A stretch of DNA of 6,098 bases from Flavobacteriaceae bacterium. GTDB taxonomy: Bacteria > Bacteroidota > Bacteroidia > Flavobacteriales > Flavobacteriaceae. Shown here in pieces: positions 1 to 5,215 of this stretch. The translations under genes were made by a program, and so were the position numbers. Every line of letters starts with the position of its first letter. The first letter of the stretch is position 1. Location of the stretch: positions 1 through 6,098 of the forward strand of contig JAUYUF010000262.1 in assembly GCA_030694835.1 (NCBI GenBank), in the 5' to 3' direction. The notes below the pieces were generated by a model. The model was not told the DNA's origin and searched no databases. It saw only the letters and a program-made list of their open reading frames with translations.

Positions 1-825
1 TAAAGTAACATCTCCTTTAATTTTAAATTGTACAGCACCATTTTCTTCTGTTCCTTTTGGTGCGATAAAATTTAATTTGGCTAGATATTTTTTCTTTTCT
101 ATAGCTCCTAAGGAAACTTCTAAAACAGTACCATTTTTAATTTTACCTACCTCAGCTTCATCAACTCTACCTTCAAATATCATTTTAGACATATCGGCAA
201 TTATGGCAATTGTTGTACCAGCATTAAAAGTATTACTTTCAATAACTTGTGTTCCTTTTCTCACAGGTATTTCTAAAATAGTACCTGATATTTCTGCTTT
301 TACATAAGTATTTGCAGTTTTGCCCATACCAGCAGCCGAACCTTTTTTGATAATATCTAAATTATTTTGAGCATTTTTTAGATCCTGTTTAGCACTATTA
401 TAATTTAATTCAGCAGCTTCAAATTCTTGTTTTGAAATCACTCCTTTGTCAAAAAGATTTTTATTTCTTTCATATAAGGTTTTGGTATTTTCAAATCTTA
501 ATTGAGTTGTATTAACATTTCCTTGTGCATTATTTAAAGATTGTACATTAGGTACAACTCTTATTGTAGCTATTAAATCTCCAACTTTAACTTTAGCTCC
601 TTCTTCTACAAATATTTCTTCTACTATTCCAGATACTTTTGGTTTAATTTCAGCTTCTTCTAAAGGAATTACTTTTCCTGTAGCTACAGTTTTTCGTACA
701 ATATTTGTTTTAAAAGGTTTCTCTGTTTCAAATTGAATTGGTGATTTACTATTTTTTGAAGCAAACCAAACCAAAATAGCAATGAGCGCAATTGCTAATG
801 ATGCAAATAATATTGTTTTTTTCAT
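1..825 (-). CDS. Periplasmic adaptor (membrane fusion protein) of a MacA/HlyD-type exporter, partial
   Basis: This adaptor should bridge the inner-membrane ABC permeases encoded just upstream to an outer-membrane TolC-like channel. The visible 275 residues start at an ATG (823-825) and stay open to the left edge, so the C-terminal part is missing. Residues 4-22 form one hydrophobic N-terminal anchor with no lipobox cysteine, so it is probably a membrane-anchored protein and not a lipoprotein. Residues about 60-93 form the first half of the lipoyl/barrel-sandwich domain (KVSGIVEEIFVEEGAKVKVGD). Residues about 95-160 are a charged, Asn/Gln/Ala-rich helical hairpin containing LFDKGVISKQEFEAAE, typical of these adaptors. 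Residues about 173-212 are the second lipoyl half (AEISGTILEIPVRKGTQV), followed by the start of the beta-barrel domain. RND adaptors look similar; the ABC context favours a MacA-like role. The family is certain, the cargo unknown. Confidence 0.9.
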   Translation of the reverse strand, partial: MKKTILFASLAIALIAILVWFASKNSKSPIQFETEKPFKTNIVRKTVATGKVIPLEEAEIKPKVSGIVEEIFVEEGAKVKVGDLIATIRVVPNVQSLNNAQGNVNTTQLRFENTKTLYERNKNLFDKGVISKQEFEAAELNYNSAKQDLKNAQNNLDIIKKGSAAGMGKTANTYVKAEISGTILEIPVRKGTQVIESNTFNAGTTIAIIADMSKMIFEGRVDEAEVGKIKNGTVLEVSLGAIEKKKYLAKLNFIAPKGTEENGAVQFKIKGDVTL

Positions 826-847
826 TATAATTTATTTTTATTTTTTT

Positions 848-879
848 ATTGAAAGATTTAAAAATTTAAAGATTGAAAG
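848..879. repeat. Tandem array of four 8-bp units
   Basis: Four head-to-tail octamers fill this stretch exactly: ATTGAAAG, ATTTAAAA, ATTTAAAG, ATTGAAAG (consensus ATTKAAAR on the plus strand). The outer two units are identical. The array lies in the 162-base gap between the second permease and the adaptor gene, about 25 bases upstream of the adaptor start. I see no promoter or terminator function in it. It looks like a simple-sequence array of the kind found between genes in AT-rich genomes, and its role is unknown. Confidence 0.7.
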
Positions 880-953
880 ACAAATTCTTTTTGATTTTAA
901 TTTATCTTTTTTATAAAACCTCTAAATTTTTTATTTTTAATAATTCTATTATT

Positions 954-988
954 CATTTTTAATTTTTAATTATCAATTGACAATTGAT
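954..988. repeat. AATTNNN heptamer tandem array
   Basis: Five 7-base units run head to tail on the plus strand: CATTTTT, AATTTTT, AATTATC, AATTGAC, AATTGAT. The last four share AATT at the same phase. The last base of the array is also the final base of the stop codon of the second permease gene (988-990), so the array begins exactly where that gene ends. Units 3 to 5 also create a palindrome, TCAATTG-A-CAATTGA, at 973-987. The period and AATT core recall short heptameric repeats known between cyanobacterial genes; that resemblance is an analogy only. Confidence 0.65.
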
Positions 989-2232
989 TACTCTTCTCTT
1001 AATGCTTCTATTGGTCTAATACTAACAGCTGTGTGTGCTGGAATTAATCCAATTAATGAACCTAAAACCACCAAAGTGATTGCTGCAATTATAATTACCG
1101 GTATATCAACTGTTGGATTTGTTAATGCAGCTTCATCACCTTGTCCCATGGTAGCATCTATTAACATCAACACTAAGCCTCCAAAAATAATTCCTAAAGC
1201 ACCTGCAATACTTGTTAAAAAAACAGATTCTAATATAATATGCCGTTTAATTTCCCACGGTTTTGCACCTAAAGCACGTCTAATTCCAATTTCTTTTGTT
1301 CTTTCTTTCACCGTTATCAATAAGATATTACCAATGGCGAATACACCAGCTATTAAAGTTGAAATCCCTACAAACCAAGTTAAAAACTGCATACCTGTTA
1401 AGAATCCAGTTACTTTAGCAATTTCTTTTCCTAAATTAAAACTTCCAAAGGCTCTTTCATCTTCTGGATGAACTTTGTGTAAGGTTTTTAATAATAATTT
1501 TACATCGGCTTCAATCTGAGTAATATCAAAACCAGGTTGTCCTGTAATCATCATCCACCCTACACTATCACCTCTATTATAAACTTGTTGAAAAGTGGTA
1601 AATGGAATATGAATATTTCCTTGAGGTCCGCCAGAACCAACTTGTCCCTCTTTATACATTCCAACCACATTATAGTTGATATCATTTATCTTGATATATT
1701 GACCAATTGGGTTTTCATCTTTATCAAAAAGTTGTTTATAAATCTCATCTTCAATAACACAAATTTTTTTCTTTTCTTTGATATCATTGTCATTGATAAA
1801 TCTTCCATACACTAAATTTCTTTTTTGAACTTTATCAAACTCTGGATAATCGCCAAAAACTCCGAACATTCCTGTTTTAAACTTATTTACAGTCAACGCT
1901 TGTGTTTGGTGGCGTGGCACTACAAACTCAAGTCCTTTAATTTCTTTTTTAATACTTTCTAAATCTGACATTTTTAAAGTCAGACTTTTACCTTCTTGGA
2001 ATCCTTTAAAGGGTTTACTTGTTTGTTGAGCCCATACAAATACACTGTTGGTTGCAAAATCTCCAAATATTTTATTAAAATTGTTCTCAACTCCTTTTGC
2101 AGCACCTAATAAAACAACTAATAAAAATATACCCCACATCACACCAATGATAGTAATGGCAGTTCGTATTTTATTTTTACGAATGCTACTGTAAATTTCT
2201 TGCCAGGTATCAGAGTCAAATAAAAATTTCAT
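988..2232 (-). CDS. MacB/FtsX-type ABC transporter permease, second of a pair
   Basis: This is an inner-membrane permease of the MacB class, 414 residues from the ATG at 2230-2232. A TTG at 2260-2262 would add ten residues (MTNKNNKYLQ), but the ATG is preferred because it places the conserved SDTWQEIYSSIRKNKIRT start near residue 6, as in the upstream paralogue. Layout: TM1 at about 25-46; a large periplasmic MacB core domain at about 47-275; then the FtsX domain with TM2 at about 282-307, the cytoplasmic coupling segment ERTKEIGIRRALGA (310-323), TM3 at about 333-359 and TM4 at about 377-397. It ends with the family's PAHTAVSIRPIEALREE tail. There is no ATPase domain; that is a separate gene (3569-4261). 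It is a diverged paralogue of the permease at 2333-3565, and the two probably form a heterodimer. Substrate unknown. Confidence 0.93.
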   Translation of the reverse strand: MKFLFDSDTWQEIYSSIRKNKIRTAITIIGVMWGIFLLVVLLGAAKGVENNFNKIFGDFATNSVFVWAQQTSKPFKGFQEGKSLTLKMSDLESIKKEIKGLEFVVPRHQTQALTVNKFKTGMFGVFGDYPEFDKVQKRNLVYGRFINDNDIKEKKKICVIEDEIYKQLFDKDENPIGQYIKINDINYNVVGMYKEGQVGSGGPQGNIHIPFTTFQQVYNRGDSVGWMMITGQPGFDITQIEADVKLLLKTLHKVHPEDERAFGSFNLGKEIAKVTGFLTGMQFLTWFVGISTLIAGVFAIGNILLITVKERTKEIGIRRALGAKPWEIKRHIILESVFLTSIAGALGIIFGGLVLMLIDATMGQGDEAALTNPTVDIPVIIIAAITLVVLGSLIGLIPAHTAVSIRPIEALREE

Positions 2233-2258
2233 TTGTAAATATTTATTGTTTTTGTTGG

Positions 2259-2281
2259 TCAAATGGAATACACCATTTTGA
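2259..2281 (-). other. Stem-loop in the gap between the two permease genes
   Basis: The arms AAATGG (2261-2266) and CCATTT (2273-2278) pair perfectly around a 6-base loop. Adding the flanking T-C and G-A pairs across one bulged T extends the stem to 8 pairs. Read on the transcribed (minus) strand, it is followed by an A-rich sequence with no run of T, so it is not an intrinsic terminator. It may act in mRNA processing or stability, or it may be chance in AT-rich DNA. Confidence 0.35.
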
Positions 2282-2332
2282 TATTAGATTTTCAGTATTA
2301 TTTATGTTTACTTCAAACATGGTTATTTCATA

Positions 2333-3565
2333 TTATTCGTCATTTAATGCTACAATTGGTTTAATACTAGCTGCTCTTTTAGCAGGTATATAACCTGCGA
2401 TAGTACCTGCAATAACAAGGATTATTGTTGCTCCAACAACTACATAAGTTTCAACACTCGGATTCAATATAAAATAGGTTTCTAAACTTTTTCCAATGGC
2501 CTTAAGTGTAAATACACCAATTAATAAACCAGCATAACCAGCTAATGCAGTTACAAAAATAGATTCCATCATAATCATACCAATAATAGAATTTGGAGTA
2601 GCTCCTAATGCTTTTCTTATACCAATTTCTTTGGTTCGTTCTCTAACAATATAAACCATAATATTACTAATTCCAATGATACCAGCAATTAAAGTACCGA
2701 TACCAATAAAAAGAATAATCACGTTTAGAACCATCATAAATTGCTGCACATTTTTAGCGCCTTCAGCATAATTTTGAACACGCAGTGCCGCCTGATCTCT
2801 TGGATCAATTCCATGTTTTTCTTTTAATACTTTAGTCAATAAATTAGTAAAAGCAATTGCTTGTTCAATATTGAGTTTCGGATTGTAGGTTAGTCCAAAT
2901 TGATCTAACTCATCAAAAGGTTTATACATTCCTTGAATCGTAGTAAAAGGAGCATAAATATACCGTTCATCTTGGTCTCCTCCGGGGTCATTAAAAACAC
3001 CCACCACTTTATAAGAAATTCCATCTAAACTTATATTTTTACCAACTGCATTTCTACCGCCAAATAAATCTTCTTCTACCAATCTACCAATTGCAATAAC
3101 TTTTGCTTTTCTTTTTAAATCGATAAAACTCAAAAACCGACCTTCTTTTATTTCTGCTGATTCTAAAGGTTGGTAATCTGGATAAACTCCTCTTACAGTA
3201 TATCTATTTTGTTCTCCTTTATAAATTGCCTGAACATTAAACCGTTGAATATTTGGACTAAAAAACTGAATTTCATCCTCAAATTTTTCATTGATAAATT
3301 TCGAATCGTTATTTCTCAACTGAATTTTTCTACCACTTTGTAAACCTTTATATGGTTTTGTAGTATTTCCAGTTCGTATGTAAACAGAATTTTGAGAATC
3401 TCCTGCAAATTGTTTTTCAAAAGTATGTTTTAAACCATTTCCAATTCCAAAAAGCAACGTGAATAACAAAATAGCAAACGCAATAGTAACACCAGCAAGA
3501 ACAGTTCTTAATTTGTTTTTACTAAGTGTTTGAAAAATTTCTTGCCAACGATCTAAATCAAACAT
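2333..3565 (-). CDS. MacB/FtsX-type ABC transporter permease, first of a pair
   Basis: This 410-residue inner-membrane permease should couple ATP hydrolysis by the neighbouring ATPase to periplasmic cargo movement. It starts at the ATG at 3563-3565, only 3 bases after the ATPase stop codon, so the two genes are almost surely co-transcribed and translationally linked. Layout: short cytoplasmic N-terminus MFDLDRWQEIF; TM1 at about 21-43; periplasmic MacB core at about 44-272; FtsX domain with TM2 at about 276-305; the coupling segment ERTKEIGIRKALGA (309-322); TM3 at about 329-355; TM4 at about 373-394; and the tail PAKRAASIKPIVALNDE. It aligns end to end with the second permease, sharing WQEI, KNK-RT, NSV, the KP-KG segment and the coupling segment, but it is well diverged, so this is an old duplication. 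LolC/LolE-type permeases have the same topology, but the adaptor gene in the cluster favours a MacAB-like exporter. Confidence 0.93.
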   Translation of the reverse strand: MFDLDRWQEIFQTLSKNKLRTVLAGVTIAFAILLFTLLFGIGNGLKHTFEKQFAGDSQNSVYIRTGNTTKPYKGLQSGRKIQLRNNDSKFINEKFEDEIQFFSPNIQRFNVQAIYKGEQNRYTVRGVYPDYQPLESAEIKEGRFLSFIDLKRKAKVIAIGRLVEEDLFGGRNAVGKNISLDGISYKVVGVFNDPGGDQDERYIYAPFTTIQGMYKPFDELDQFGLTYNPKLNIEQAIAFTNLLTKVLKEKHGIDPRDQAALRVQNYAEGAKNVQQFMMVLNVIILFIGIGTLIAGIIGISNIMVYIVRERTKEIGIRKALGATPNSIIGMIMMESIFVTALAGYAGLLIGVFTLKAIGKSLETYFILNPSVETYVVVGATIILVIAGTIAGYIPAKRAASIKPIVALNDE

Positions 3566-3568
3566 AAT

Positions 3569-4261
3569 TTATACGATTGCTTTTTTAATTGTTTTTTCAT
3601 CACTGATGATAACACCATCTTTTAATCGCACTATTCTATCGGTTTCAGCAGCGATATCTTCTTCGTGGGTAATTACAAAAACGGTCATTCCGCTTCTGTT
3701 AATTTCTTTTAGTAATTCCATCACAGCTTGTGAATTGACAGAATCTAGCGCACCTGTTGGCTCATCAGCCAAAATCACTTTTGGGTTCGTAACTAAAGCA
3801 CGCGCAACAGCAACTCGTTGTTTTTCACCACCGGAAAGTTCATTGGGTAAATGATTTGCCCTATCTTTTAAACCCACTTTTTCTAAATATTCTAAGGCGA
3901 TGGCATTGCGTTCTTTTCTGCCAATACCTTTATAATATAGCGGTAAAGCTACATTTTCTAAGGCATTTTTATAATTGATAAGATTAAATGATTGAAATAC
4001 AAATCCTAAAAATTTATTTCTTAAAATGGCTGCTTTTTTTTCATCTAATTTTTCAATTAATTGATTGTTTAGATAATATTCACCTGAATCATGCTCATCT
4101 AACAATCCAACAATATTCAAAAGTGTTGATTTTCCGGAACCCGATGAACCCATAATAGAAACAAATTCTCCCTCTTTAATTTCTAAATTTAATCCTTTTA
4201 AAACGTGTAAAGAATCCTTACCCATTGGGTAAGATTTATGAAGATTTCTAATTGATATCAT
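3569..4261 (-). CDS. ABC transporter ATP-binding protein, MacB/LolD type
   Basis: This cytoplasmic ATPase of 230 residues powers the exporter formed by the two downstream permeases. It starts at the ATG at 4259-4261 (MISIRNLHKSY). All nucleotide-binding motifs are present: Walker A GSSGSGKST at 38-46, Q-loop Gln90 in VFQSFNL, signature LSGGEKQRV at 142-150, Walker B VILADEP at 162-168, D-loop ALD at 171-173, and H-loop His199 in ITHE. Length and motif wording match the LolD/MacB-type subfamily that works with FtsX-fold permeases. It is the first gene of the cluster, so the promoter should lie in the 96-base gap before it. In E. coli MacB, this domain and the permease are one protein; here they are separate. 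Activity is inferred from intact motifs. Confidence 0.95.
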   Translation of the reverse strand: MISIRNLHKSYPMGKDSLHVLKGLNLEIKEGEFVSIMGSSGSGKSTLLNIVGLLDEHDSGEYYLNNQLIEKLDEKKAAILRNKFLGFVFQSFNLINYKNALENVALPLYYKGIGRKERNAIALEYLEKVGLKDRANHLPNELSGGEKQRVAVARALVTNPKVILADEPTGALDSVNSQAVMELLKEINRSGMTVFVITHEEDIAAETDRIVRLKDGVIISDEKTIKKAIV

Positions 4262-4277
4262 GTATAATTATTTGTTA

Positions 4278-4285
4278 CGAAATTA
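4278..4285 (-). promoter_or_regulatory. Possible -7 promoter element for the exporter cluster
   Basis: Read on the minus strand, this site is TAATTTCG, one mismatch from the Bacteroidota -7 consensus TAnnTTTG. It ends 17 bases before the ATPase start. A convincing TTTG-type -33 element is not visible at the usual distance (the best is a weak TTAG about 21 bases upstream). A short palindrome lies just upstream at 4288-4298. In such AT-rich DNA, one-mismatch matches are common. Confidence 0.25.
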
Positions 4286-4287
4286 GC

Positions 4288-4298
4288 GAATGCCATTC
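4288..4298. promoter_or_regulatory. Perfect 5-1-5 palindrome, possible operator
   Basis: GAATG-C-CATTC is a perfect inverted repeat in the 96-base region between the divergent ATPase and DCC-family genes. It has looser outer symmetry from AATTAG on the left and TAAATT on the right. It sits between the possible -35/-33 and -7 positions for the leftward exporter cluster, where a repressor could act. No regulator gene is in the window, so this is a positional inference. Confidence 0.3.
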
Positions 4299-4357
4299 TA
4301 AATTAACTAAATATTTTGTTAAAAGACGATTTAAAACAAATTATGTAACTTTAAAAG

Positions 4358-4765
4358 ATGAAAAATTTAATTAATAATGCAATTATTTTTTTTGATGGAA
4401 AATGTAATTTATGTAATTCATCTGTAAACTTCATTATTAAAAATGATTCAAATGCATATTTTATGTTTTCACCCTTAACATCCAATTTTTCTAGAGATTT
4501 TTTTATTGATAAAAAAGTTGATTTTCAAAACTCAAATACAGTTATACTTTTTGAAAATAATATGTTTTACACAAAATCAGATGCTCTATTAAAAATCTTT
4601 AAAAACTTAAAAAAACCACTTAACTATATTTATTATTTAAAATTTATTCCTAAAACAATTCGAGGTTTTGTATATGAGCTTATTGCTAATAATCGGTATT
4701 CTTGGTTTGGAAAACAAACAATTTGTATGATTCCATCTCAAGAAAATCTTAGTAGATTTCTATAA
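4358..4765 (+). CDS. DCC-family thiol-disulfide oxidoreductase-like protein (DUF393)
   Basis: This 135-residue protein belongs to the DCC/DUF393 family, named for its Asp-x-x-Cys-x-x-Cys pattern and predicted to have a thioredoxin-like fold. The motif is at the start, FFDGKCNLCN, with Asp13, Cys16 and Cys19. Further family marks are SDALLKI (74-80) and the C-terminal NRYSWFGKQTICMIPS (112-127), which holds a third cysteine, Cys123. Length is normal for the family, and there is no signal peptide or membrane segment, so it is probably cytoplasmic. The start ATG is preceded by an A-rich leader without a Shine-Dalgarno sequence. It is the only plus-strand gene here, diverging from the exporter cluster and converging on the DUF3817 gene, so it is probably its own transcription unit. 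A redox role is predicted from the CxxC only; substrate and reaction are unknown. Confidence 0.9.
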   Translation: MKNLINNAIIFFDGKCNLCNSSVNFIIKNDSNAYFMFSPLTSNFSRDFFIDKKVDFQNSNTVILFENNMFYTKSDALLKIFKNLKKPLNYIYYLKFIPKTIRGFVYELIANNRYSWFGKQTICMIPSQENLSRFL

Positions 4766-4788
4766 AAAAACTCTCAAAAAAGAGTTTA
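4764..4788 (-). terminator. Rho-independent terminator between convergent genes
   Basis: The arms AAACTCT (4768-4774) and AGAGTTT (4781-4787) form a perfect 7-base-pair stem with a 6-base loop. On the minus strand, the stem runs straight into a T run (complement of the A run at 4764-4770), as expected for a terminator of the DUF3817 gene ending at 4802. On the plus strand, the hairpin begins 3 bases after the DCC gene stop, but it is followed only by TTTAAATTC. It may therefore work more weakly in that direction. Confidence 0.7.
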
Positions 4789-4801
4789 AATTCTGATGTA
4801 A

Positions 4802-5080
4802 CTATTGGTTTTTAAAATATTTTTTTTCAATATAAAAGGTCCCGAAAGGAGGAATTGATGCCAAGCAAACTTCAGTGTACATTTTTAATTCCCATTTATG
4901 AGTGAATTTTAAAGTAGTAGCAATAATTATATAGCCAATAAACAATATTCCATGTGCCATTCCTATATGTTTAACAAAAATTGGATTGTCAAAAAAGTAC
5001 TTCATGGGCATAGCGAAAAAGAAAAGTAAAATAGCAGAAATCCCTTCTACAAAGGCAAGATTTTTAAAAAATTTAAGCAT
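4802..5080 (-). CDS. DUF3817 family small integral membrane protein
   Basis: This 92-residue protein begins at the ATG at 5078-5080 and matches the DUF3817 (YdzA-like) family in length and motif order: Phe-Val-Glu-Gly near the start (10-13), MPMKY (24-28), a helix with HIGMAHGILFIGY (38-50), and a C-terminal ASIPPFGTFYIEKK (74-87). Three hydrophobic segments are visible at about 8-24, 37-56 and 67-84, so it should sit in the inner membrane. No catalytic motif is apparent, and the family has no established biochemical role that I can name. It is followed by a good hairpin terminator and lies 135 bases after the symporter stop, so it may be read from its own promoter or by read-through from the symporter. 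Confidence 0.85.
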   Translation of the reverse strand: MLKFFKNLAFVEGISAILLFFFAMPMKYFFDNPIFVKHIGMAHGILFIGYIIIATTLKFTHKWELKMYTEVCLASIPPFGTFYIEKKYFKNQ

Positions 5081-5097
5081 TTAATGCGTTTTAGTAT

Positions 5098-5114
5098 TTA
5101 ACTTCGAAAGTTAA
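5098..5114. promoter_or_regulatory. Inverted repeat upstream of the DUF3817 gene
   Basis: The arms TTAACTT (5098-5104) and AAGTTAA (5108-5114) are perfect 7-base inverted repeats around CGA. The repeat lies 18 bases upstream of the DUF3817 start. On the minus strand it contains TAACTTTC, one mismatch from the Bacteroidota -7 consensus TAnnTTTG. It could therefore be an operator lying over a promoter. It is not a terminator for the symporter, because no T run follows it. No clear TTTG -33 element was found. Confidence 0.35.
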
Positions 5115-5215
5115 GTAATATGCTTAATTAACACTTATAATGATGGTTCATTTATAATTATATCTAAATAAATTAATTCTATACAAATTCAATTACTTGT
5201 AGTTAAACTCTATTA

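Noticed and set aside
77..307. Plus-strand open frame of 76 codons
   Set aside because: It is antisense to the adaptor's second lipoyl half and barrel, which are well supported on the minus strand.
977..1471. Plus-strand open frame of 164 codons
   Set aside because: It lies antisense within the second permease gene, whose protein has clear FtsX motifs throughout. The plus-strand translation is Ile/Pro/Thr-rich with no family features.
1537..1815. Plus-strand open frame of 92 codons
   Set aside because: It is antisense to the periplasmic domain of the second permease; the composition is that of a shadow frame.
2233..2262. N-terminal extension of the second permease from a TTG start
   Set aside because: The extra residues are Asn/Lys-rich and lie outside the conserved family start. 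The ATG at 2230-2232 matches the start of the paralogue better.
2243..2320. Minus-strand 25-codon open frame (starts MFEVNINN) between the two permease genes
   Set aside because: It is short, has no recognisable features or ribosome binding signal, and overlaps the stem-loop. It could be chance in AT-rich DNA.
3606..3854. Plus-strand open frame of 82 codons
   Set aside because: It is antisense to the ATPase between the signature motif and the C-terminus, where the minus strand encodes intact Walker B and H-loop motifs.
4346..4353. TAACTTTA as a -7 element for the DCC gene
   Set aside because: It is one mismatch from consensus but ends 4 bases before the start codon, and the only upstream TTTG (4315-4318) is 27 bases away, longer than the usual spacing.
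5160..5215. Possible terminator after the symporter gene
   Set aside because: The best pairing on the minus strand is TACAA with TTGTA across a 10-base loop, with no T run after it. That is too weak to call.
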